A stretch of DNA of 64,000 bases. It comes from Amphiduros pacificus. Lineage: Eukaryota; Annelida; Polychaeta; Phyllodocida; Hesionidae. Made by a program: the position numbers and the translations under genes. The stretch is taken from NCBI GenBank assembly GCA_949316495.1, contig OX439008.1, positions 9,794,501 to 9,858,500 on the forward strand, given 5' to 3'. The notes beneath the pieces were generated by a model. It ran no database searches. It was not told the origin of the DNA and worked only from the letters and a program-made list of their open reading frames with translations. Below are positions 41,526-53,400 of the stretch, piece by piece (the first letter of the stretch is position 1; every line of letters starts with the position of its first letter).

Positions 41526-41828
41526 TGTTTGGGGTTTTACATCACTTTCAACATTATTTCAGTCATTTTCGTGATGAGACCTTCTTGTAGCAGATATAGT
41601 GCTTCCTCACTGAATTGTCATGTTGCAGGCCCTTGACATGACAACCAATCCGGTCACAGATTAACAAGGACAACGGGTTGACCCTTTATCACGGGTCTCG
41701 GCTCATGTGTGAAATTGTATCATGAATTCAATCTCAGCACAGCCGTGGATTGAACCCACAACCTTTGGATCACCACAGAGGGACTGGTGCTAATAAGCTG
41801 GCGCTCTTACCAACTGCGGGCTGTGGCT
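41526..41828 (-). mobile_element. tRNA-derived SINE, second copy
   Basis: Aligns over its full length with the SINE at 21893-22209 in the same orientation. It has a clear B box (GGTTCAATCC on minus, near 41750) and a weakened A box (CCGCAGTTGG). The direct repeat GTAATCTGTT at 41516-41525 and 41829-41838 is its target duplication. About 303 bp; it inserted right after the end of the 31-bp array region. Confidence 0.88.
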
Positions 41829-41838
41829 GTAATCTGTT

Positions 41839-43242
41839 GTTATTACTTTGTATCATGTTTATGTAAAAATCCTTTTAAATCAACAGGAACGTGCCAACAG
41901 GGTCCAATACTTTCTACTTGTGTAAAACAATGTGTAAAACAATGTGCAAAACAGTGCAAATAACAGTGATTTTCTATTTGTTTCTGAAAAGCCTTTGAGA
42001 TGGCAGATTTTATGAGATTCTGCAACTTAAATACACATTTAAAAAGACAGATACCACTGCCATTAAAAATAGCAATCCAAGATTTGTCTTATATTTTCTT
42101 GAGTAAATGTCTGCATATTCTTTTTTCTTATTTCATATTCTTTTCAAAGATATCTGCCTAGTTTTATCAAATGACAAAACAGATTTATCTAAAAGCTTTA
42201 TGCAAGGAAGGACAATTCTCTAAAATTAATATTTCATGGGGAAAAAAATTGTGAGTGTTTTCAATTACCGGAGTAGCTGATACAATCACAGAGATGCTCA
42301 GCATTTTTGTCAGATTAAATGGCTTATGTTATCCACTTAATTACAAGGAGCTTCAGCATATATCAGGATCATACTTTTTTTGCCTTTATCACTTTATCAA
42401 GGACAGATTTATGACTGTGGCCATCTTTAAATACCCCAGCGATTCACAAGATTGCAGGCATCATTCATGTACTATGCCACTTCACCGACATAAGAAAAAA
42501 AGATGACACAATTATCATCTTGTTCTTTTCAAATACTACTTTACACAAATTTACGAATGCAATTAAGCTCCAATTTTTTACAGTTTTAAAATTATTTCAG
42601 ATAGTTTTACATTTTATAAATTTATAAGTATCTTTTTCAATTTGATACATGTTTGCATTCATAAGAACAGAATCTTAAAACATGTAATGCAAGACATTCA
42701 GAACATTCATGTGGAAACGTGACTTTCTAAACATCATGACAGAATAATTTACATAATGAGGTTTATGATTTTCTTCCTCCACTTCTGCCAAAGAAGATAT
42801 GTTGGGACTGTGATTAGTAGGTAATATAGTATGGTCAGGCCTTGTGATGAGCTTCTATGCATGTATCAATGTCACACACTGTCCCTGTATCTACTACTCA
42901 GATGTCACAAACTCACAGGCCATGTATGAGTCATCAGCAACAAATTGACCACACAAGATCCTGCAGATTCTCTTTGAAGACAAAGCAACCTTACCTCACA
43001 CACACACACACACCAGATTATCATGACAAAAAAGTCTACAGTTCCTGCCACTTTCATTTAAATCTTAATTTCAGATAAGGTTACCATGCAGAAGTTGTTT
43101 GTCTGAAATTGACAAAGTGTGCAATCATACTACATAGGATTAATGTTTGCTTTACAATTAATATTCAAATAGACTCCAAGATGTTTTGATACCTGAATTG
43201 TTTTGATGTCTTTTTTTATATCTAGTACAATAAATATTTTTC
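41839..43242. other. unassigned sequence with a short (CA)n
   Basis: A CA run of about 20 nt lies near 42995-43013. No exon or other repeat supported. Confidence 0.4.
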
Positions 43243-43692
43243 CTGTTAAGCTTTGCCTGGTTTACACTGATTAAGACTCTTTCTATCTGAGCCTGGTTTA
43301 CACTAATGGCTTATTCCTAATGTTTATAGCTTAGCCTGGTTTACACTGATTAAGACTCTTTCTAGCTGAGCCTGGTTTACACTAATTCCCAATATTTATA
43401 ACTTGACCTGGTTTACACAAACTCCTAATATTTGTAACTTGACCTGGTTTACACAAACTTCTTATATTTGTAACTTGACCTGGTTTACACAAACTCCTAA
43501 TATCTAAATCTTGACCTGGTTTACACTAACTCCTAATGTGTTTAGCTTAACCTGGTTTACACTAACTCCTAATGTGTTTAGCTTAACCTGGTTTACGTAA
43601 ATTCCTAATGTTAAAAGCTTGACTCGGTTTCCACAAACTCCTAATGTTTATAACAACTTAGCCTGGTTTACTCTAATTTAGAATCTTTATAA
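43243..43692. repeat. degenerate 36-bp-type minisatellite, about 11 copies
   Basis: CTTGACCTGGTTTACACAAA plus CTCCTAATATTTGTAA and diverged forms (AGCCTGGTTTACACT...). Spacing varies from 36 to about 45 bp and divergence is higher than in the other arrays, suggesting an old array. Confidence 0.85.
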
Positions 43693-45118
43693 CCATGGGA
43701 AGTTTTTCCATGTCAATCAAATATCCAAAATTCTTGATGTAGAAGCCTGAGCAAATTGAGCGAATACTTTTGAAATACTATCCATTTAGGCTAAAATAAA
43801 GGGACAGCAGTTTGCAGATTCTTTTTGGTTGTTGGGTCTAAAGTTGTTTCCACCTGGTCAAGTCACAGACACCATCAGGTATACCATTTCAAGACATTAA
43901 TGAGATGAATCTAGAAATTTAAGTTTGAAGAACTGAACATCAGTTTGCTATTTGTTCAGAAGGCAATAAGTCGATGAGCCTTCTGCTATAAAGTGGTGTA
44001 AAGAATCATTCAAACTGCTTTTAACTGTTTTGATGTCTCTTTCATAGTATTCTGTCAGAACACAATTTTCATCTTGCGTATAAAGTATATTTTATTTGTC
44101 CACCTGGACAAGTTGTCCAATCTTCTCGTCCACCCTTTGTGAACAAGTCACTGACATATTCTTATGCTGAATACATTGTGTGCCATTTTAACAATGTTTT
44201 TTCTTTGTTCCTTTCACTGTATCATATTACTGGCAAGCCTTTGGGAAATATTTGACTGTGTTTTGATTTTTTAATTTAGAATAATGATATTTTCTCTATC
44301 TATAAAAATATAAAATCTGAAATTGGTAAATATATTTTCTTGAGAAAGAAATGTACAAAAATATGAGACTGTAAATATCTTTTACATGGAAGTGTGTATA
44401 TATTTTTTTTCAAAACCGTATGCATGTCTTACATCACTTGTTCTCAAGTTATCTTGTCCACAGAAAGGGACAAATGGCCAGATTACAGGACGCCCAGATG
44501 CCAGGATTGTGGAGGCTTTTTGGAGGCAAATTTTGGTGGGAAAAGTAAAATAAAAATAGAATGAATAATCACTTTGCAGTCTAATAATTACATGACTATA
44601 TCAATTGATATTTTATTTTTGCTGTGGATACAACAAAAACTCATTCTCAAATGTCTACAACAAAAAATATCATTGTAGGTGTTGATTTCACAAAACCATA
44701 TGAAATCATGATGTCATTTGAAATAACTGAACAGTGAATTGCTTTTATATAAGTTAGTGGGAGATTAAAATCTGCATTATATGCGTTTCTGCAAAATGCA
44801 TGCTCCCAAAAATAGTGCGAATGAATCATCAACAATGTTACTCCACAGAGCAAGCTAAGGTCAGAACATTTAGGGATATTCTGATCTTTTCAATTAAAAA
44901 GCAATGATTTTCATCTCCAAAATTTTTAAAGAATATGTCCTCTAAGCTGACATGTGATATTTGAAAAAAATAAAAATAAAATTAGTTCACTCCCAGAAAT
45001 GTAATGACATGTTTTGTTATAAAATCAAAAAATTAATCTTGTTCAAACTCACTCCTATTCTGCACGGTGAGGTAGATTCATATACTACCTCTGCCACAAT
45101 ACATTGTTCTTTGATATC
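43693..45118. other. unassigned; one weak exon-like segment
   Basis: At 44464-44535 on plus, a pyrimidine-rich CAG acceptor and a GTGGGA bound 24 open codons (includes GRPDARIVEAFWRQIL). Nothing adjoining supports it. The remainder is AT-rich without repeats. Confidence 0.3.
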
Positions 45119-45507
45119 AATTTGTTTTTACATCAATTTCAACACTATTTCATTCATTTCATGGTGAGGCCTGACATATTCACTTTACCCAAGAAGAAAA
45201 ATTCAAGATTTTTTTCCTCCTCATCCCTTGAGGATTAATGATCAATCCCCTGCGTATTTTTGTCTGACTATTATGGTGGACATGCCACTAAAATCGCAAT
45301 CCTTGTTGTACCCACTTTCTTAAGATAACAATTACATCGATTGGCCATGTTATCACATGTGATAAATATTTGACTCATTGTTTATTGGCTTCTAAATATA
45401 AGCTTGTGCTGGGTGCGGTCTCCTAAAACTATCAATCCTGGTCTACATTTGCAGAGCCTGGTATAAATCCAGGATCTGCTTATGAGAGTAACTCACTCCC
45501 AGATATG
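45119..45507 (-). mobile_element. old diverged copy of the tRNA-derived SINE
   Basis: The left end (45119-45168) matches the SINE tail (TTTTTACATCA, TTTCAACA, TATTTCA(T/G)TCATTTC, GTGAG(G/A)CC). The right end near 45455-45490 retains a B-box-like GGTATAAATCC region. The middle is strongly diverged. It has the same orientation as the other two copies and runs directly into the 22-bp array. Confidence 0.5.
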
Positions 45508-45852
45508 ACTACCTTCACTCCTACCAATGACAACCTTCACTCCGACCAATGACAACCCTCACTCCTACCAATGACTACCTTCACACCTACCAATGACAAC
45601 CCTCACTCCTACCAATGACAACCCTCACTCCTACCAATGACAACCCTCACTCCGACCAATGACAACCCTCACTCCTACCAATGACTACCTTCACTCCTAC
45701 CAATGACAACCCTCACTCCTACCAATGACTACCTTCACTCCTACCAATGACTACCTTCACTCCTACCAATGACAACCTTCACACCTACCAATGACAACCC
45801 TCACTCCTACCAATGACAACCCTCACTCCTACCAATGACAACCCTCACTCTC
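45508..45852. repeat. 22-bp minisatellite, about 16 copies
   Basis: The unit is CACTCCTACCAATGACAACC plus CT, alternating with ACTACCTT and CTCCGACC variants. Confidence 0.94.
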
Positions 45853-47254
45853 AACAAAGACGATGATACTGAATTTATGTATTCAAAGGACAAAATCTGA
45901 GTGAGTTAATCAGTTATTTTCAGATTTTTGCTGTGAATATCAATCTTGGGTTAATCTTGCGATATTAATCTTGGGTTAATCTACTCTAACCAGACTCCCA
46001 AAAGTTTCAATAAATATTTTCTAAATTAAGCAGAGAAATAGGTATATGTGCATCCACATATGATTAAAGAAATAACTGTAAGGAAAAAATAATTAGGATA
46101 GCAAAATTACTTTTATTATTAAAGTGCTCTTAATAAATTTACATTCCGTACAGAAGAATTTGATATTTTTATATGCAAGTGATGGTCGTGATGGGAGGTA
46201 ATCAACCAACACAAAAGAACAATACCTCATCTTACTGATATACACACTCTTATACTTTCAGGAAATATGATCAGAGATTAATTAATATTTGTCAAAGAAG
46301 CATAGAATGCTTTCCTGTGGACAACTTTTCTGCAGCTTTTGAAATAATTCTTCTATATTTCTGACAAGTGATGTGTTTAAACCGAGCAAAATTACATGAG
46401 CTCGTGTCAATCGATGTATTCATCCACTGCAGACAGGATTAAAACTTAGAAAAACAAACAACAAAAAAGAAACAAAAAAGAAAACAAAACAAAAAAGAAG
46501 AAAAAAGTCAAGATATTATGTTTCAGACAGGTTTTATTGAGTTTGAGTTAAATTCCATGATAATGTGACAATTTCACTGGATAAAAACTATACAAAAAAG
46601 CAACTTTTTCCAATTTTTTGCTTTTCTTGTTCAGCGTAACTTTCAGCATAAATCTAAACTGGGTAGTTTGTGAATGGCACAAAACTGCAGTCAGCACTGT
46701 ATTTAATGCATACAAAGTGATGCATTATCCAAATAAATTAATCTCCAAATTAGGAACATATTGTGTAGGATTCATAGTGGCAATACATGATATTTGGTGC
46801 TAAAATATGGTATTTATGGGATTTCGGAAATTCGCTCCTGTGACCTTGAAAATAACACCAAATGTTAATATCCATCCTATTTAACCTTTAAATAGGTCAC
46901 TGTGACCTAGTTGCATTGATAACCCCACTGAACCAACCCTAGTTCAAACACTAATTGCAAGTTACATTGATAATGTTATATTCTTACAGTCAAGAGAGCA
47001 TAATAAATAAAAGTAACAATATTACTGGTCCTGACCTTGACCTTGTCAATAAAAATCCATCCTAATAAATAATCTTTACATGTACTTTGTGATGTGGTGG
47101 CAATAAATGTTAAGTGTAGTGTTTTGCCAAATATCACATTCCGATGATTTTGAAAATTGTCTTTTTTGACCTTAAAAATCTCAAGATCACCCAATATCAA
47201 AATTGTCCAAACCCCTTATAGGTAGATTACATCTGCCAAGTCATATTGATATTG
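45853..47254. other. unassigned AT-rich sequence
   Basis: Parts after about 46845 carry GGTCACTGTGACC and CAAGTTACATTGATA words related to the dispersed repeat described at 47255-47560. No gene is supported. Confidence 0.4.
46446..46507. repeat. A-rich (AAC/AAG) tract
   Basis: Low-complexity run of A with interspersed C and G. Confidence 0.85.
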
Positions 47255-47560
47255 CTGTAATCTTGAAAAAAATAGATGACTCACAAGCTAAGTTCCTCTT
47301 CCTCTTTTCATGAACTTGACCTTGACCACAGATCATGAAAAGTGTATCTCAATAAATTACTCTAGGATATTTACAAATATTCACGACATAAAGAATTCTG
47401 ATCTTCTCTGATTTGTAAAGGATCAGATTCTCAATATTTTGGAAGTTGTGACCTATAATAAGGCATTTAAATAGGTCAATGTGTTAGTTACATAAATTAG
47501 TCTAAAAACTATTGAGAAATATATTGTGCAAGATAAATGTAGCAGAAATTGTGGATCATA
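47255..47560. repeat. dispersed repeat, copy A
   Basis: Aligns with 48199-48500. Shared parts are CACAAGCTAAGTT(C/G)CTCTT, TGA(A/C)CTTGACCTTGACC, CTCTGATTTGTAAAGGAT and AATATTTTGG(A/C)AGTTGTG. No coding or terminal structure is visible, so it is an old interspersed family of unknown type. Confidence 0.6.
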
Positions 47561-47755
47561 TGTGCCAAATCATATCAATATTGCTGCAACAGTCAGGATC
47601 AAGCTGCCCTCCAACAGCTGATTACCTTTGCAATTTGCCTTGTTTTGAACCACGTGGAAACCACAAATTTGGTTGCTAAGTGTTTGTTAATAGGTGTGGA
47701 CACTGTAGAGCACAGCTTTGACTGTCTGTACCATCGAAACGAATGGCAGTCATTC

Positions 47756-47959
47756 ATCGGACCTTGCCTTGCTAGAGGCTGTCAGTCAACACTGCTACAC
47801 TTTCTTATTACACATGGCACCACTTGAAAATCATACTGTACAAAGATACGAGCGTGTATTATTACCTGGTGACCAGCTATCATCAGAATTCTGAAAATAT
47901 TAGTGCTTCAAGAAGTGCAGCAGTGTCGATTGACAGCTTCCAGCAAGGCAAGGTCCGAT
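47756..47959. repeat. inverted repeat with 46-nt arms
   Basis: The arm at 47756-47801 (starts ATCGGACCTTGCCTTGCT) and the reverse complement of 47914-47959 differ at five of 46 positions. The loop is 112 nt. It may be a small foldback element or two inverted copies of a short repeat. A plus frame of 92 codons crosses the left arm (47549-47827) without recognisable features. Confidence 0.75.
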
Positions 47960-48198
47960 CTGTCAAGTATTCCTGCTTGACCCAAATGACTTTGAAATGA
48001 AGAAAAGTCAACCAGAGAGAAATGATCACATAATAAATCAGTTTGTCTTTACAGATTTCACAAACCTGTTTCCTTTGTGAAATAAAATGAATGAAAAGAA
48101 AAGCCCCGATGCTGAACAGTTTTAATATATACAGATGGAGTAACAATCACATTTAAAATGTTCCATCTGACGGGAAGAGCAGGAGCTCAATCCTGACT

Positions 48199-48500
48199 GG
48201 CAATCTTGAAGAAAATAAAGCATTCACAAGCTAAGTTGCTCTTGTCATGGTGATCATGACCTTGACCTTGACCCAAGATCGTGGTCATGACCTTGATCTT
48301 GACCCAAGATCATAAAAAGTGCACCATAATAAATCACCAATGATATTTAACAATATTTGCATAATATCAAGATCTAATCTCTGATTTGTAAAGGATTAGA
48401 TTCACAATATTTTGGCAGTTGTGACCTATATTGAACTGAGTAGTTATCTGTAAACTAGCTAACATACTGTGTAAGATAAATGCACTGGGAATAAATGCTA
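48199..48500. repeat. dispersed repeat, copy B
   Basis: Second copy of the family at 47255-47560, with an internal duplication of CATGACCTTGA(C/T)CTTGACC. A third shorter relative lies at about 48720-48850 (ATTCACAAGCAAAGTTGCTC, GGTCATGACCTTGACCCAAG). Confidence 0.6.
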
Positions 48501-48555
48501 TTTGTAGTATTTTGCAAATCAACACAAATAGCTGATTTTGAAAATCTGCTGACCG

Positions 48556-49520
48556 TTGAAAATTTTATTTTGAAATATTTCTCAATTGGTAATTATTCTG
48601 AGTGCTGAGGTCTTAACTTTGATATTTCAGAGGAAAACTTATAATTTTTTTTCTGTATTTACAGAGCATTTCAGACAAGCATTTGTTTCTTTCAAGATCG
48701 CCCGATATCAAACTTTTTTTGCTGTATTTTGCTGTATTTTGTCAAAAAATTGAGAATTCACAAGCAAAGTTGCTCCTGTGCTGGTCATGACCTTGACCCA
48801 AGGTCACAAAAAATTCAGCCCCAAATTGTCGTAGAATATAGTATCTATAGTACTTATTTCCAAGCATAAAGGAATGATGAAGAAAACAAAGGGCAGTGGC
48901 AGATGCGGTGGAAATGGAGGAAGTACATAAAGTCAGCTTGTGCTTGCTTAATTATCCAAGATGGTCATCAGTAAAGTGAATGTAATTTCTGAAATCTTAC
49001 AAACTGCTTTTCCTCTTGCTGAGATTGCTGTGATAGTTTACTTATTAATGATATTTGATCAGCTGCAATTCATTTTGGCTCCATTATATAAACAAATCGA
49101 GAGTGTAGATAACAAACATGTTTTTCTTCTTTTGAAAAATTCTGTTGAGACACAATTTATAAATTTAAGTTTCTTTCATTACTAGTGTAAAGTTGTTTTT
49201 TCATATTCAACAGCAGTCCAATTTTGATGACACGAAAAGTATGATTTTAAATATTGAAACTAACTTCATGATACAGATCCCTTGTTATACATTCAGGTTA
49301 ACTTTAACCAAATCATGACATGAAAAAAAAAAATGATGAAAAGGTTGGTCTTGAATAACTTTAAATTAAAAGAAAGACAACTTCAGAAAACAACTGTTTG
49401 TCTGAAATGCTCTGTAAATACAGAAAATATGTTTTAAATTTTCCTCCAAAATATCAAAGTTAAGACCTCAGCGATCAGAATGAATACAAATTGAGAAAAT
49501 TTCACAATAAAATTTTTCAA
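48556..49520. mobile_element. putative non-autonomous element with 130-bp inverted termini
   Basis: The segment 48556-48685 is closely matched in reverse by 49391-49520. Shared words are CTGAAATGCTCTGTAAATAC, ATATCAAAGTTAAGACCTCA and AATTGAGAAA. The inside (705 bp) holds the third dispersed-repeat fragment and a 74-codon plus frame without recognised domains. Near the right arm, 49281-49380 is shared with 60171-60262. No target duplication was found, so two inverted copies of one repeat is the alternative. Confidence 0.5.
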
Positions 49521-50448
49521 AATGCCTTTAATTAAATCATCATTGCCTCTCTCTTGTATGCCGAGTTAATGAGAAAATTTACAATAACACCCAACACTGC
49601 CTGTTATCTAAGTGATTTTATAAGGGAATAATAGTAGCTGAAATAGACCTCTTGTTAATTAATGTCAATGTGTTTTTTATTTTAATATCAACATTTAAAT
49701 AAAGGGAATGATTAATGGTGTTAATATAAAATCTTATCGTTTTATAGTGCTTGGCAAAGAGATAATATCAAATCAAAGATATTTGATAGGAAGTCACCAG
49801 ATAGAATTATTAATTTCATCTGCAACTTTATTATATTTAACCTGACAATTGTGAAGATTTCAAATCACTTGTTCTTGTGAGTTGTTGTGTTGTCGTGACA
49901 TTTCCAAAGAAAGTTCAGAAAATTAAAAGCCCAGCAATCATCATTTTCACAACCAATATTGCATTCTGTGAATTCAAACCCAAATATATAAAGAGCACTT
50001 AAAAAGTTGCGAGAAGGTAGACATTTTTATTGCGTCCTTATCATTACCTGCAAAGGTTCGGAATGGGCTCATTTTCCTTTACTCCTAGCATAAGGTCTTT
50101 TGAGAAGGTCAGAATCTGATAAAAAGATTTTAACCTTAGGTCCTCAGAGGTCCTCAGAGGTCCTCAGAGCCTCATATCTGACAAGATTGGGCTTTCTCAA
50201 TTGCACACTTTAATCACAGATTGATATACATCCTACAAGTGAAAGTGAAAATCACATTCTAAAATGTTACAAGGCCAGGTCATAACAACTAGATATACAT
50301 ATTTTAGAATAAAGACCTGAAAGCTAGCAGTCTACATAAGCCAGATGTGATGTGATCGGTTTTAGAATAAGGTCCTTTGAGCAGGCAGTCTTCATGAGCT
50401 CCAGATAAATTCCTGACTTCACCATGAAATACATCATTCTTTGTCTAT
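49521..50448. other. unassigned sequence
   Basis: AT-rich. It holds only a three-copy AGGTCCTCAG tandem at about 50139-50170. Confidence 0.4.
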
Positions 50449-53400
50449 GCTGGACAGTCACAACCTGTGTGCATCCTCTGTCAGCCTAGTATCCCACAAT
50501 GCCCCAGCCTGCATGGACAGACACAACCTGTGTGCATCCTCTGTCAGTCTAGTATCCCACAATGCCCCTGTCTGCATGGACAGACACAACCTGTGTGCAT
50601 CCTCTGTCAGCCTAGTATCCCACAATGCCCCAGCCTGCATGGACAGACACAACCTGTGTGCATCCTCTGTCACACAGCCTAGTATCCCACAATGCCCCAG
50701 CCTGCATGGACAGACACAACCTGTGTGCATCCTCTGTCAGCCTAGTATCCCACAATGCCCCAGCCTGCATGGACAGACACAACCTGTGTGCATCCTCTGT
50801 CAGCCTAGTATCCCACAATGCCCCAGCCTGCATGGACAGACACAACCTGTGTGCATCCTCTGTCAGCCTAGTATCCCACAATGCCCCAGCCTGCATGGAC
50901 AGACACAACCTGTGTGCATCCTCTGTCAGCCTAGTATCCCACAATGCCCCAGCCTGCATGGACAGACACAACCTGTGTGCATCCTTTGTCAGCCTAGTAT
51001 CCCACAATGCCCCAGCCTGCATGGACAGACACAACCTGTGTGCATCCTCTGTCAGCCTAGTATCCCACAATGCCCGAGCCTGCATGGACAGACACAACCT
51101 GTGTGCATCCTCAGTCAGCCTAGTATCCCACAATGCCCCAGCCTGCATGGACAGACACAACCTGTGTACATCCTCTGTCAGCCTTGTATCCCACAATGCC
51201 CCAGCCTGCATGGACAGACACAACCTGTGTGCATCCTCTGTCAGCCTAGTATCCCACAATGCCCCAGCCTGCATGGACAGACACAACCTGTGTGCATCCT
51301 CTGTCAGCCTAGTATCCCACAATGCCCCAGCCTGCATGGACAGACACAACCTGTGTGCATCCTCTGTCAGCCTTGTATCCCACAATGCCCCAGCCTGCAT
51401 GGACAGACACAACCTGTGTGCATCCTCTGTCAGCCTAGTATCCCACAATGCCCCAGCCTGCATGGACAGACACAACCTGTGTGCATCCTCTGTCAGCCTA
51501 GTATCCCACAATGCCCCAGCCTGCATGGACAGACACAACCTATGTGCATCCTCTGTCACACAGCCTAGTATCCCACAATGCCCCAGCCTGCATGGACAGA
51601 CACAACCTATGTGCATCCTTTGTCAGCCTAGTATCCCACAATGCCCCAGCCTGCATGGACAGACACAACCTGTGTGCATCCTCTGTCAGCCTAGTATCCC
51701 ACAATGCCCCAGCCTGCATGGACAGACACAACCTGTGTGCATCCTCTGTCAGCCTAGTATCCCACAATGCCCTAGCCTGCATGGACAGACACAACCTGTG
51801 TGCATCCTCTGTCAGCCTAGTATCCCACAATGCCCCAGCCTGCATGGACAGACACAACCTGTGTGCATCCTCTGTCAGCCTAGTATCCCACAATGCCCCA
51901 GCCTGCATGGACAGACACAACCTGTGTGCATCCTTTGTCAGCCTAGTATCCCACAATGCCCCAGCCTGCATGGACAGACACAACCTGTGTGCATCCTCTG
52001 TCAGCCTAGTATCCCACAATGCCCCAGCCTGCATGGACAGACACAACCTGTGTGCATCCTCTGTCAGCCTAGTATCCCACAATGCCCCAGCCTGCATGGA
52101 CAGACACAACCTGTGTACATCCTCTGTCAGCCTTGTATCCCACAATGCCCCAGCCTGCATGGACAGACACAACCTGTGTGCATCCTCTGTCAGCCTAGTA
52201 TCCCACAATGCCCCAGCCTACATGGATAGACACAACCTGTGTGCATCCTCTGTCAGCCTAGTATCCCACAATGCCCCAGCCTGCATGGACAGACACAACC
52301 TGTGTGCATCCTCAGTCAGCCTAGTATCCCACAATGCCCCAGCCTGCATGGACAGACACAACCTGTGTGCATCCTCAGTCAGCCTAGTATCCCACAATGC
52401 CCCAGCCTGCATGGACAGACACAACCTGTGTGCATCCTCTGTCAGCCTTGTATCCCACAATGCCCCAGCCTGCATGGACAGACACAACCTGTGTGCATCC
52501 TCTGTCAGCCTAGTATCCCACAATGCCCCAGCCTGCATGGACAGACACAACCTGTGTGCATCCTCTGTCAGCCTAGTATCCCACAATGCCCCAGCCTGCA
52601 TGGACAGACACAACCTATGTGCATCCTCTGTCACACAGCCTAGTATCCCACAATGCCCCAGCCTGCATGGACAGACACAACCTATGTGCATCCTTTGTCA
52701 GCCTAGTATCCCACAATGCCCCAGCCTGCATGGACAGACACAACCTGTGTGCATCCTCTGTCAGCCTAGTATCCCACAATGCCCCAGCCTGCATGGACAG
52801 ACACAACCTGTGTGCATCCTCTGTCAGCCTAGTATCCCACAATGCCCTAGCCTGCATGGACAGACACAACCTGTGTGCATCCTCTGTCAGCCTAGTATCC
52901 CACAATGCCCCAGCCTGCATGGACAGACACAACCTGTGTGCATCCTCTGTCAGCCTAGTATCCCACAATGCCCCAGCCTGCATGGACAGACACAACCTGT
53001 GTGCATCCTTTGTCAGCCTAGTATCCCACAATGCCCCAGCCTGCATGGACAGACACAACCTGTGTGCATCCTCTGTCAGCCTAGTATCCCACAATGCCCC
53101 AGCCTGCATGGACAGACACAACCTGTGTGCATCCTCTGTCAGCCTAGTATCCCACAATGCCCCAGCCTGCATGGACAGACACAACCTGTGTACATCCTCT
53201 GTCAGCCTTGTATCCCACAATGCCCCAGCCTGCATGGACAGACACAACCTGTGTGCATCCTCTGTCAGCCTAGTATCCCACAATGCCCCAGCCTACATGG
53301 ATAGACACAACCTGTGTGCATCCTCTGTCAGCCTAGTATCCCACAATGCCCCAGCCTGCATGGACAGACACAACCTGTGTGCATCCTCAGTCAGCCTAGT

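Noticed and set aside
44464-44535. Plus-strand 24-codon exon
   Set aside because: Good acceptor but isolated, opposite in strand to the supported gene and without a recognised peptide.
47549-47827. 92-codon plus-strand gene
   Set aside because: Crosses an inverted-repeat arm and shows no domain or conserved motif.
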